Origin: Clostridium sp. CAG:594
Lineage (GTDB): Bacteria; Bacillota_I; Bacilli_A; RF39; UBA660
Reading direction: 5' to 3'
Length of the DNA: 11,989 nucleotides
Assembly: GCA_000434835.1 (NCBI GenBank)
Contig: FR881476.1
Location: forward strand, 41,046-53,034
Made by a program: the position numbers and the translations under genes. Under the pieces are notes generated by a model. That model did not search any database, was not told the origin of the DNA, and saw only the letters and a program-made list of their open reading frames with translations. This document shows positions 1-6,638 of this stretch, in pieces (positions within the stretch are counted from its first letter, which is position 1; every line of letters begins with the position of its first letter).

Positions 1-2
1 CT

Positions 3-122
3 AACTCATATACCGGATTAAAAGGAAAATATTTAGAAGCTGGTTTTAGTGATTATTTATCAAAGCCAATTAGCTTTAGAGAGTTAAATAAGCTTATAAA
101 TAAATTCTTTGGTGAAAAATAA
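3..122 (+). CDS. C-terminal end of a response-regulator receiver domain protein (5' end outside window)
   Basis: The frame is open from the window edge to TAA at 120-122 and encodes the last 39 residues of a protein. It contains the end of a receiver (REC) domain: YLEAGFSDYLSKPIS followed by a final helix, RELNKLINKFFGEK. The SKP lysine is the conserved REC lysine that contacts the phosphorylated aspartate. The tail is very close to the end of the next gene's REC domain (YLKEGFDEYLSKPIN, then ELDKLINKYFKK). The upstream protein is therefore probably a paralogous hybrid histidine kinase, although a stand-alone response regulator cannot be excluded. Only 14 bases separate its stop from the next start, so the two are probably co-transcribed. 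Confidence 0.85.
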   Translation, partial: NSYTGLKGKYLEAGFSDYLSKPISFRELNKLINKFFGEK

Positions 123-136
123 AAAGGAGTGAAATT

Positions 137-1987
137 ATGATAACAGGATTAATGTTAACAATGGGAAGTTTGTTATTTATTACATTATTATTACTTGTAT
201 ATTTTTCAAAACAAAGATTCTTATCAATAAGAAATAAAATATACAGATATATGTTAATAGTTGAAGTTATTTTAATTGTATCAGAAATAGTTGCAACTTT
301 ATTAGTAGGATATTGTAATAACGACTTCATAAACCTTTTAATATATCGTATTCACTGGTCAACTGGTATCGTTTGGTTTTCACTTCTTTATTATTACAGT
401 ATTGTTTTTATTAGTGACATAAAAAAAGATAACTTATGGCAAGTTATGACTTACAATAAAAAAACTAAAGTCATAAGTATAATATTTATTATACTTTTCT
501 TAGGATACTTTATTGTTCCTTTTGAAAAACTTGATCCGTCTGCTATCTCGTACATACCAGGTCCAGCAGCATACAGCGTATTTTCTTTTTGTGCACTATC
601 CGTTTTCCTTATAATAATATACATATTTAAACATGGAAAAGGTGCAAGCTTTAGAACAAAGTTATCAGTTTGGTTAATGATAATAGAATTATGTATTGTA
701 TTTGGGTTACAAATTGCTTTTCCATATGTTGCTATATCAGCGATAGGAGCAGCAGTTCAAATGTTCTTCTTATACTTTAACATTGAAAATCCAGATTTAA
801 AGATAATAAAAGAACTAGAAACAGTTAGAGATGATATAGAAAGATCAAACAGAGCTAAATCAGACTTTTTATCAAATATGTCTCATGAGATAAGGTCTCC
901 TATGAATGCTATTGTAGGTTTTAGTGAAACATTACTTAATAATCCGAATTTCGATGAAAAGTCAGCAAGAACTGACATATCACATATAGCATCAGCGGGT
1001 AACAACTTACTTGATATAGTAAATAACATATTAGATATATCAAAGATAGAGTCAGGTAAAGAGGTTTTAGAGAAAAAAGAATACTCGTTAAGTAGTGTTG
1101 TAATGGAACTATCAAGCATTATAGAGGCAAGATTAGGAAATAAACCAATTAAATTAATAATTGACGTTGATAAAAATATTCCATCTAAAATGTATGGAGA
1201 TTCTACTAAATTATTTCAGATTTTACTAAACATATTAACCAACTCGGTTAAGTACACCGAGGTAGGTAAGATAAAGTTAACTGTCACAGGAGAAAAAAAC
1301 GGAGACTTTGAAAACTTGAAATTTAAAGTATCAGATACTGGTTATGGTATAAAAAAAGAAGATTATGATAAGCTATTTGAAAAGTTCTCAAGACTAGATG
1401 AAGCAACTTCTAAAGAGATTGAAGGAACTGGTCTTGGACTTGTAATAACTAAAAAATACGTTGATTTAATGAATGGTAAAATTTGGTTTGAAAGCGAGTA
1501 TGAGGTTGGAACAACATTTTACGTAACACTATCTCAAAAAATAATTAATGATAGTGCAATAGGTGAAATAACGGAACCTGTAAAAACTCAAACTGAAATA
1601 AAGAGAATAGATTGTTCTTCTTATAAAGTGCTTATAGTAGATGATAATAAGTTAAACATAAAAGTAGCTAGTAGATTACTTGGTAAATATAATTTCCAAA
1701 TAGATACTGCGATAAGTGGTAAGGAGTGCATCTATAAGGTAAAAGAAGAAAATAATTATGATATGATATTCTTAGATCATATGATGCCAGAAATGGACGG
1801 AATAGAGACCATGCATATTTTAAGAAAGTTAGATGGTTATAATATGCCTCCTATTATAGCATTAACCGCTAATGCTATAACTGGTATGAAGGAAATGTAT
1901 TTAAAAGAAGGCTTTGATGAATACTTATCAAAACCAATAAATATTGCTGAATTAGATAAACTAATTAACAAATACTTTAAGAAATAA
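137..1987 (+). CDS. 7TM hybrid sensor histidine kinase with C-terminal receiver domain
   Basis: This 616-aa membrane sensor kinase should autophosphorylate on His and pass the phosphate to its own receiver. Seven hydrophobic segments (about residues 3-23, 38-59, 72-92, 112-129, 144-164, 176-195, 198-216) form the sensor, with no large extracellular domain. A linker leads to the HisKA domain with H-box SNMSHEIRSPMNAI (phospho-His H250; H+4 is Ser rather than the usual Thr). The HATPase_c domain shows the N box (N365/N369), G1 DTGYG (400-404), the F box near 414 and G2 GTGLGL (430-435). The REC domain (about 497-616) has acidic pair D502/D503, phospho-acceptor D547, T577 and K599. All catalytic residues are present, so it should be active. 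There is no Hpt or DNA-binding domain, so the output lies elsewhere. The start is fixed by AAGGAG at 124-129. The preceding gene appears paralogous and a lipoprotein follows at once. The ligand is unknown. Confidence 0.95.
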   Translation: MITGLMLTMGSLLFITLLLLVYFSKQRFLSIRNKIYRYMLIVEVILIVSEIVATLLVGYCNNDFINLLIYRIHWSTGIVWFSLLYYYSIVFISDIKKDNLWQVMTYNKKTKVISIIFIILFLGYFIVPFEKLDPSAISYIPGPAAYSVFSFCALSVFLIIIYIFKHGKGASFRTKLSVWLMIIELCIVFGLQIAFPYVAISAIGAAVQMFFLYFNIENPDLKIIKELETVRDDIERSNRAKSDFLSNMSHEIRSPMNAIVGFSETLLNNPNFDEKSARTDISHIASAGNNLLDIVNNILDISKIESGKEVLEKKEYSLSSVVMELSSIIEARLGNKPIKLIIDVDKNIPSKMYGDSTKLFQILLNILTNSVKYTEVGKIKLTVTGEKNGDFENLKFKVSDTGYGIKKEDYDKLFEKFSRLDEATSKEIEGTGLGLVITKKYVDLMNGKIWFESEYEVGTTFYVTLSQKIINDSAIGEITEPVKTQTEIKRIDCSSYKVLIVDDNKLNIKVASRLLGKYNFQIDTAISGKECIYKVKEENNYDMIFLDHMMPEMDGIETMHILRKLDGYNMPPIIALTANAITGMKEMYLKEGFDEYLSKPINIAELDKLINKYFKK

Positions 1988-1997
1988 GGAGATAAAA

Positions 1998-2444
1998 ATG
2001 AAGAAAACGTTAACTATAATAATGCTTTTAGTTTGCATCTTTACTTTAACCGCTTGTGGTAAAAATATGAACGTAAAAGAATCTGATATGACAAATGAAC
2101 TAACAAAAATGGGCTTTGATGTAAATGATATAACTGATAGTATAGAAGATTCTGATATAAAAATGGTAAAGACTGCTAATAATAGAAAATATCAGTTTGA
2201 ATACTATGTATTTAAAACAGAAGAAACCGCTAAAAAAGCATATAAAAATAATGCAAATGTTTTTAAGGCAAGAAAAAAATATAAAGGTAAAGAAAAAAGT
2301 AGTGCTGGCTATGATTGTTATATACAAACAACTGATGCTTATTATAACAGGGTAGAACGTATTAAAAATAAGTTGGTATACGTATCAGTAAGTCTAAATT
2401 ATAAAGGTGACGTAAAAAAGACACTTAGCAAAATTGGTTTTTAG
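1998..2444 (+). CDS. small predicted lipoprotein of unknown function
   Basis: This 148-aa protein begins with a classic lipoprotein signal peptide: basic MKK, a hydrophobic core, and lipobox LTAC with the lipidated Cys at residue 20. The mature part of about 129 aa is hydrophilic and Lys-rich with no further membrane segment, so it should be anchored on the outer face of the membrane. I recognise no family. The AAGGAG ribosome binding site (1986-1991) overlaps the stop of the kinase gene, so the two are almost certainly translated from one mRNA. That suggests, but does not show, a partner or ligand-binding role with the kinase. The transcript ends at the hairpin just downstream. Confidence 0.9.
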   Translation: MKKTLTIIMLLVCIFTLTACGKNMNVKESDMTNELTKMGFDVNDITDSIEDSDIKMVKTANNRKYQFEYYVFKTEETAKKAYKNNANVFKARKKYKGKEKSSAGYDCYIQTTDAYYNRVERIKNKLVYVSVSLNYKGDVKKTLSKIGF

Positions 2445-2455
2445 AAAATTAATAT

Positions 2456-2488
2456 AAAAAGAACTGACTTAACCAGTCAGTTCTTTTT
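2456..2488. terminator. bidirectional rho-independent terminator between convergent genes
   Basis: A perfect 14-bp inverted repeat (2456-2469 against 2475-2488) encloses the 5-base loop TAACC. The arms end in A5 on the left and T5 on the right, so either strand reads as a hairpin followed by a U-run. It can end the kinase-lipoprotein transcript on the + strand and the small - strand gene, whose stop codon (2487-2489) overlaps the right arm. Confidence 0.92.
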
Positions 2489-2744
2489 AGTTTCTAAATT
2501 TATTTTTAAATTCATTAAATAGTTTTATTCCATTTTTATAAGTTTCATCTGATACTTTTCCCTTTAATTTGCTAAATGCTTTATCGCTATCTCCTTTATA
2601 AACTTCCATCCAGTTATTCATTATAAAGTCATATAAAACTTTATCTTCACCAGGTTTTAATGAAACGTTATTTTTGTTTGCAAAATCATTAATATCTTTT
2701 AAGGATAGTCTTTTTAAATACTCTTTAATTATAACTTCATACAT
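2487..2744 (-). CDS. small cytoplasmic protein, possibly DUF2624-like
   Basis: This 85-aa protein starts MYEVIIKEYLKRLSLKDIN and ends in a Lys/Phe-rich helix. It has no signal peptide or membrane segment and looks all-helical. A strong AAGGAGG (2751-2757 on the + strand, read in reverse) lies 6 bases before ATG, which supports a real gene. The pattern of an N-terminal helix, a short 'FANKNNVSL' turn and a C-terminal 'KLKGKVSDETYKNGIKLFNEFK' region (about residues 59-80) recalls the small Firmicutes family DUF2624 (B. subtilis YqfT type). That match is from memory and weak, so the function should be read as unknown. It is transcribed away from mrdA and ends at the shared terminator. Confidence 0.8.
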   Translation of the reverse strand: MYEVIIKEYLKRLSLKDINDFANKNNVSLKPGEDKVLYDFIMNNWMEVYKGDSDKAFSKLKGKVSDETYKNGIKLFNEFKNKFRN

Positions 2745-2815
2745 ATAAATCCTCCTTATTTATTATATGAATATGAACACATAAAAATTAACATAATAAA
2801 ATAGAGGAGATAATT

Positions 2816-4849
2816 ATGAATAATACTAATAAAGACGTTACAACTAAAAAAAGAATGTTATTTTTACTTATATTTATGTTTTTAATGTTTTTAATTATCA
2901 TCATAAAATTATCATTTATGCAGACCCATAACTTAAAAGCTTCTTTAGGTAATCTTAAAAAATTATCTACGAAAATAGTGTATGGTCCTTCTATGCCAAG
3001 AGGAAGAATATTAGATAGAAATTATAACGTAATAGTAGATAATGTTGGTACAAACATAATAAGTTATAAAAAGGAAGCTAACGTAAGCGTAAAAGATGAA
3101 ATTGATTATGCTTATTTATTAGCAAGTAAGATAGATATTAATTATGCAAAGCTAACTAAAAATAGCCTTAAAGATTTTTGGATTGTAAATAATAAAGAAA
3201 AAGCGGATAAAAAAATAACTGATAAAGAATACGAACTATATAAAAGAAGAAAACTAAAAGCTAAGGATTTAGAGGCTTTAAAAAAGATGAGAATAACAGA
3301 TGAAGACCTTAGTATTTATTCTGACATTGATAAAAAAAGCGCGTACATCTATTACTTAATGAATCATGGATACTCATATGATGATAAAGTAATTAAAGAA
3401 GATATAACTCCTTTAGAATATGCTTTTGTAGCGCAAAATAAAAATAATTTAAAAGGTTTTAGTGTTTCCTCATCTTGGAAGAGAACATATCCATATGGTG
3501 ATACTTTAAGACAAATACTAGGTAATGTATCAACTAGTGAGCAGGGCATTTTAAAAAGTGATGTTGCAAGTTACTTAAATAAAGGTTACTCTTTAAATGA
3601 TAGAGTAGGAATTAGTTATCTAGAAAAAATGTATGAAGATGAACTTAAGGGTAAAAAAGATAAATACCAAATAATAAATGGTAAAAAGACTTTAATAGAA
3701 AAGGGAAGGCGTGGTAATGACATAGTCTTATCAATTGATATTAATATTCAGCAAAATCTTGAAGAAATAATAAAAGAAGAACTTATAAATGCTAAAAAAG
3801 AGCCTAATACCAAGTATTATGATCACACGTCAGTTATAATAACTGATCCTAAAACAGGTGGAGTACTTGCAATGGCATCAAAGCAGATAAGTGAAAACGC
3901 TGAAGGATATAAAATAAGTGATTATACAACTAATTTATTAACTGGAAGTCTTGCTCCAGGTTCTATAGTTAAGGGAGCATCTATGTTAACTGGATATTCA
4001 TCTGGTAATTTAAAAATAGGCGAGGTATTATATGATAAATGTATTAAGTTTAAAAATACACCTAGAAAATGTTCTTGGAAAACATCACTTGGGGCTTTAA
4101 ATGATTTAAAAGCACTAGAACTTTCTTCTAATTCATATCAATTTCAAGTAGCACTTAAGGTAGCTAATGTAAAGTATTATGATAATATGCCGGTAAAAAT
4201 AGATGAAGCTCCGTTTAAAGTTTATAGAAGTGTTTTTAACTCCTTAGGCTTAGGTGTTAAATCAGGTATTGACCTACCATTTGAAACAGAAGGATATAAA
4301 GGAAAAGAATATAACGCAGGTCTTTTGCTTAACTACTCAATAGGCCAGTATGATACGTATTCTGTTATGCAGCTTGCAAGTTACGTAAATACTATTATAA
4401 ATGAAGGTGAAAGATTAAAGTTAAACTTAGTAAAGGAAGTAAAATATGCAACAAAAGATAATAGCATAGGTAAAACAAAAAGTACGTATCAAAAAACGGT
4501 ACTTAATAATAGCAACATAGATAACATATACTTTAAAAGGGTAAAAGAAGGATTTGCTAGCGTTATGAAAGGAATGCTGGGTCGTGGTTATATGGGTGGT
4601 AGTCCAGATCCAGCTGGAAAGACAGGAACTTCAGAAACTTTTTATGATAGCGATTTGGACGGAAAAGTAGATACAGAAACGTATAGCAAGTCATTTATTG
4701 GGTATGCTCCAAAAGATGATCCGGTAATGAGTATTGTTGCAATTTCTCCTCACGTAAGGTATAAAAATACAAATTCTACGTATGCAAGTAACGTAAATAA
4801 GAGAATTGTATCAAGAATTTGCAATATTTTCTTTGAAAATTACAAATAA
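2816..4849 (+). CDS. mrdA: class B penicillin-binding protein, PBP2-type transpeptidase of the elongasome
   Basis: This 677-aa D,D-transpeptidase cross-links peptidoglycan outside the membrane; in this family it works with RodA in cell elongation. A cytoplasmic basic tail (residues 1-13) is followed by one membrane anchor (about 14-34). The PBP dimerisation region follows, with the conserved PRGRILDRN (61-69) and later YPYG...LGNVS and GYSLNDRVGISYLEK. The transpeptidase domain occupies about 300-677 with all three motifs: SIVK (nucleophile S383, K386), SSN (437-439) and KTG (602-604). The length fits Gram-positive PbpA/PBP2 proteins. RBS AGAGGAG (2803-2809) sets the start. No mreBCD or rodA lies next to it. 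The choice of PBP2/PbpA over a division-type PBP3 rests on the GYSLNDRVG region and overall pattern. The symbol mrdA is used in the broad sense; pbpA would be equally acceptable. Confidence 0.9.
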   Translation: MNNTNKDVTTKKRMLFLLIFMFLMFLIIIIKLSFMQTHNLKASLGNLKKLSTKIVYGPSMPRGRILDRNYNVIVDNVGTNIISYKKEANVSVKDEIDYAYLLASKIDINYAKLTKNSLKDFWIVNNKEKADKKITDKEYELYKRRKLKAKDLEALKKMRITDEDLSIYSDIDKKSAYIYYLMNHGYSYDDKVIKEDITPLEYAFVAQNKNNLKGFSVSSSWKRTYPYGDTLRQILGNVSTSEQGILKSDVASYLNKGYSLNDRVGISYLEKMYEDELKGKKDKYQIINGKKTLIEKGRRGNDIVLSIDINIQQNLEEIIKEELINAKKEPNTKYYDHTSVIITDPKTGGVLAMASKQISENAEGYKISDYTTNLLTGSLAPGSIVKGASMLTGYSSGNLKIGEVLYDKCIKFKNTPRKCSWKTSLGALNDLKALELSSNSYQFQVALKVANVKYYDNMPVKIDEAPFKVYRSVFNSLGLGVKSGIDLPFETEGYKGKEYNAGLLLNYSIGQYDTYSVMQLASYVNTIINEGERLKLNLVKEVKYATKDNSIGKTKSTYQKTVLNNSNIDNIYFKRVKEGFASVMKGMLGRGYMGGSPDPAGKTGTSETFYDSDLDGKVDTETYSKSFIGYAPKDDPVMSIVAISPHVRYKNTNSTYASNVNKRIVSRICNIFFENYK

Positions 4850-4860
4850 TTTGGTATAAT
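4833..4860 (+). promoter_or_regulatory. promoter for rpmG, inside the 3' end of mrdA
   Basis: TTGAAA (4833-4838) and consensus TATAAT (4855-4860) are separated by 16 bases, with a TGG extension directly before the -10 (extended -10). The -35 lies within the last codons of mrdA. There is no terminator between mrdA and rpmG, so rpmG may be read from both promoters. Confidence 0.8.
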
Positions 4861-4894
4861 ACCTGTAGTTATCCGAAAAGGAGGGGAATTTAAT

Positions 4895-5065
4895 ATGGCA
4901 AAAAAGAATGAAAACAGAGCTAACATAACTTTAAAATGCCCTAAATGTGGTGAGTTAAATTACCGTGTAGAAAAGAACAAAGTAAATAGTCCTGAACGTA
5001 TGGAAATAAATAAATTCTGCCCAAGATGTAGAACTCATACTGCACACAAAGAAACTAAAAACTAA
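4895..5065 (+). CDS. rpmG: 50S ribosomal protein L33 (zinc-binding, C+ form)
   Basis: This 56-aa protein (MAKKNENRANITLKCPKCGE...) has the L33 pattern. The two Cys pairs CPKC (residues 15-18) and CPRC (42-45) mark the zinc-binding C+ form. It belongs to the large ribosomal subunit near the E site. The start is fixed by AAGGAGG at 4878-4884, 10 bases before ATG. It is slightly longer than the usual 49-55 aa, with a short polar N-terminal extension before the ITLKCPKCG core. Many Bacillota have two L33 paralogues, one with and one without the Cys pairs that replace each other under zinc limitation; only this one is in the window. It is followed by a weak hairpin and efp, so the two may form a small translation operon. 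Confidence 0.93.
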   Translation: MAKKNENRANITLKCPKCGELNYRVEKNKVNSPERMEINKFCPRCRTHTAHKETKN

Positions 5066-5086
5066 TAAGATTTAATCTTATTTTTT
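5064..5086 (+). terminator. weak AT-rich hairpin with U-run after rpmG
   Basis: AATAAGAT at 5064-5071 pairs with ATCTTATT at 5075-5082 (8 bp, 3-base loop) and runs into six T (5081-5086). Only one G-C pair is present, so it is probably a partial terminator. I see no convincing promoter between it and efp, so some read-through into efp is likely. Confidence 0.5.
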
Positions 5087-5110
5087 AATTATGTAGAAAG
5101 GAGTTTTAGT

Positions 5111-5668
5111 ATGGTAAACGTAAATGATATTAAAAATGGTATGACAGTAGAAGATGAAGGAAACTTATATCAAGTTTTAGATTTTTCTCACGTTAAACCA
5201 GGTAAAGGTGCCGCATTCGTTAAAATGAAACTTAAGAACTTAAGAACTGGTGCAATAGTTGAAAAAACTTATAATAGTAGTGTAAAACTAGCTAAGGCAA
5301 TGGTACAAAGAAAACCAATGCAATATTTATATCAAGCTGGTGATTCTTATAGTTTTATGGATATGAATACTTATGAACAAGTTGAATTAAATGCAAATCA
5401 AATAGGTGATGACTTAAAGTATTTAAAAGAAAATTTAGAAGTTAGTTTAATTTATTATGGAGAAGAATTAATTGGACTTAACTTACCTGAAAAAATTGAT
5501 TATGTAATAACTGCAACAGAACAAGCTGTTAAAGGTAATACTTCACAAGGTGCACAAAAAGATGCAACATTAGAAAACGGAATGACTATAAAAGTTCCAT
5601 TATTTATTGGTGAAGGGGAATCAGTTTTAGTATCTACTAAAGATGGTAAGTATGTATCTAGAGCATAA
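5111..5668 (+). CDS. efp: translation elongation factor P
   Basis: This 185-aa factor binds between the P and E sites and rescues ribosomes stalled on polyproline. Its length is the family standard. The N-terminal KOW-like domain (about 1-62) carries the KPGKGAAF loop, with K32 at the tip that reaches the peptidyl-transferase centre. In B. subtilis this Lys is modified with 5-aminopentanol; no modification gene is visible here. Two OB domains follow (about 65-125 and 130-185), including the conserved GLNLPEKIDYVITATEQAVKG stretch (residues 122-142) and the typical C-terminal STKDGKYVSRA. RBS AAAGGAG (5097-5103) lies 7 bases before ATG. It is probably co-transcribed with rpmG and ends at a hairpin overlapping its stop codon. 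Confidence 0.97.
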   Translation: MVNVNDIKNGMTVEDEGNLYQVLDFSHVKPGKGAAFVKMKLKNLRTGAIVEKTYNSSVKLAKAMVQRKPMQYLYQAGDSYSFMDMNTYEQVELNANQIGDDLKYLKENLEVSLIYYGEELIGLNLPEKIDYVITATEQAVKGNTSQGAQKDATLENGMTIKVPLFIGEGESVLVSTKDGKYVSRA

Positions 5669-5684
5669 GTAAATGCTCTTTTTT
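5660..5684 (+). terminator. rho-independent terminator of efp
   Basis: AGAGCAT (5660-5666) pairs with ATGCTCT (5673-5679) around a 6-base loop, followed by a run of T to 5684. The left arm lies in the last codons of efp and the stop codon overlaps the stem and loop. Confidence 0.85.
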
Positions 5685-5685
5685 A

Positions 5686-5713
5686 TTGACATTTTATAAA
5701 ATAATATTATAAT
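5686..5713 (+). promoter_or_regulatory. near-perfect consensus housekeeping promoter for the acidic small protein
   Basis: A perfect TTGACA (5686-5691) and a perfect TATAAT (5708-5713) are separated by 16 bases, directly after the efp terminator. Transcription should start near 5720. This is the best-matching promoter in the window and predicts high expression of the downstream small gene. Confidence 0.9.
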
Positions 5714-5748
5714 ATTTGTTACAAAGAGAAATATTATGGGGTGATGTT

Positions 5749-6069
5749 ATGAAAATGTTAGAAAAGATAAAACAAAGAATATATGAAATCATGACAGAAG
5801 AAGATGATTACGAAGATGAAGAACCTTTGACAGAGGAAGATGAAAAGTTAAAAATGTTTATTGAAAATCCGATAGGAACAATAGCGCGTATTATAGGAAT
5901 AGGTTCTTTAGAAGATGATTATAATTTAGGATATGACGATGATGATCTTGTGGAATTATCAGATCCATCAAACTTTGATAGTGATTATATAACAAAGCAA
6001 GAACTTATCAATCGTAATAATAATTCTAAAATTATAAAATATGATTTTAAAAACAAAAGAGAATTGTAA
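5749..6069 (+). CDS. unrecognised small acidic protein
   Basis: This 106-aa soluble protein has about 27% Asp plus Glu, including an acidic cluster (EEDDYEDEE, residues 17-25) and a DDDD run. These flank a short hydrophobic stretch, FIENPIGTIARIIGIGS (about 37-53), that could be an amphipathic helix. An upstream in-frame TTG at 5716 is not credible, because it lies within 3 bases of the -10 and before the expected transcript start. ATG at 5749 has a Shine-Dalgarno GGGGTGAT (5738-5745) that pairs with the extended anti-SD. It is a single-gene unit between efp and sepF with its own strong promoter and terminator. I recognise no family. Proximity to sepF and the possible membrane-touching helix make a cell-envelope or division role thinkable, but that is speculation. 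Confidence 0.8.
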   Translation: MKMLEKIKQRIYEIMTEEDDYEDEEPLTEEDEKLKMFIENPIGTIARIIGIGSLEDDYNLGYDDDDLVELSDPSNFDSDYITKQELINRNNNSKIIKYDFKNKREL

Positions 6070-6085
6070 AAATTTCTCTTTTTTT
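6055..6085 (+). terminator. rho-independent terminator of the acidic protein gene
   Basis: AAAAGAGAA (6055-6063) pairs with TTCTCTTTT (6074-6082), 9 bp, extendable by AT/AT with one bulged base. A T-run reaches 6085. The stop codon lies in the loop. Confidence 0.8.
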
Positions 6086-6095
6086 GTATTAGCTA

Positions 6096-6124
6096 TTTAA
6101 AAATATAAATAAATGTGATAGAAT
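6096..6124 (+). promoter_or_regulatory. promoter for sepF
   Basis: TTTAAA (6096-6101) and TAGAAT (6119-6124) are separated by 17 bases, with TG one base before the -10 (extended -10). This leaves a leader of about 30 bases to the sepF start. The -35 is only a partial match. Confidence 0.6.
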
Positions 6125-6163
6125 ATTCTTATAGATAGTAGTAAAATATTTGGAGGGATAAAA

Positions 6164-6562
6164 ATGGCATTTAATTTAAAGAAATTTTTAGGTGGAAGTG
6201 ACGTATCTAGTGAAGATGAATACTATACTTTAAGTGTTGAAGAAGCAACAAGAGAAGAAACTCAGGAAGGTTCTAAGATGATTTTACTTGAGCCTAGAGC
6301 TTATTCTGAATCACAACAAATTGCAGATTACCTAAAAAAGAGAAACACGGTTGTAGTTAATTTGAAAAGAGTAACTCCAGATCAAGGTAAAAGAATAATA
6401 GACTTTGTATCAGGATGTTTATATGCAATTGGTGGAACTATGCAAAAATTAGGTGATGGTATATTTTTATGTGCTCCAAAAAACATAAATGTTCAAGGAA
6501 AAATGACAGAGGAAGAAGAACCTAAAAGAGGAAGAACAAAAAATATTTCTGAAGACTTTTAG
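6164..6562 (+). CDS. sepF: cell division protein SepF
   Basis: This 132-aa division protein binds the C-terminal tail of FtsZ, polymerises into rings or arcs and helps tether the Z-ring to the membrane. The N-terminal MAFNLKKFLGG can form the short amphipathic membrane anchor. An acidic linker (about 12-36) follows, then the globular SepF domain (about 37-115) with the hallmark AYSESQQIADYLKKRNTVVV and VTPDQGKRIIDFVSGCLYAI segments and a GDGIFLCAP strand. The charged C-terminal tail (EEEEPKRGRTKN) looks disordered. RBS GGAGG (6152-6156) supports the start. In many Bacillota sepF lies in the ylm cluster beside ftsZ; here it is a single-gene unit with its own promoter and terminator and no ylm genes nearby. 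Confidence 0.95.
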   Translation: MAFNLKKFLGGSDVSSEDEYYTLSVEEATREETQEGSKMILLEPRAYSESQQIADYLKKRNTVVVNLKRVTPDQGKRIIDFVSGCLYAIGGTMQKLGDGIFLCAPKNINVQGKMTEEEEPKRGRTKNISEDF

Positions 6563-6573
6563 TAAGTTACAGG

Positions 6574-6598
6574 CAAAGTGTTACACTTTGTTTTTTTT
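6574..6598 (+). terminator. rho-independent terminator of sepF
   Basis: CAAAGTG (6574-6580) pairs with CACTTTG (6584-6590) around a 3-base loop, followed by eight T (6591-6598). Its right arm and U-run double as the -35 region of the next promoter. Confidence 0.9.
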
Positions 6599-6615
6599 AT
6601 CCTTTGTGATATAAT
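6588..6615 (+). promoter_or_regulatory. promoter for the two-gene operon with the S66 peptidase
   Basis: A consensus TATAAT (6610-6615) is preceded by TGA, giving an extended -10. The -35 is weak (TTGTTT, 6588-6593, 16-base spacing) and lies inside the sepF terminator. The extended -10 probably carries the activity. Transcription should start near 6622. Confidence 0.7.
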
Positions 6616-6638
6616 CTATGGCAAGAGGTAAAGTTATT

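Noticed and set aside
94..330. Reverse-strand open frame opposite the start of the hybrid kinase
   Set aside because: It has no ribosome binding site, is antisense to clear membrane-helix coding sequence, and has the low-complexity composition expected of a shadow frame.
2100..2327. Reverse-strand open frame inside the lipoprotein gene, rich in Phe and Ile
   Set aside because: It is the mirror of the Lys-rich lipoprotein codons and has no supporting ribosome binding site.
2762..2767. TATAAT on the - strand upstream of the small reverse gene as its -10
   Set aside because: Transcription would begin within that gene's own AGGAGG (near 2755), leaving almost no leader, and no good -35 is present. 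The real promoter could not be assigned.
5716..5748. N-terminal extension of the acidic protein from a TTG start at 5716
   Set aside because: The TTG lies 3 bases after the perfect -10 hexamer, before the expected transcript start, and has no ribosome binding site. ATG at 5749 has an extended SD.
6618..6638. ATG at 6618 as the start of the 294-aa protein
   Set aside because: It lies 3 bases after the -10 TATAAT, so it would not be in the mRNA. ATG at 6639 has an upstream AAGAGGT.
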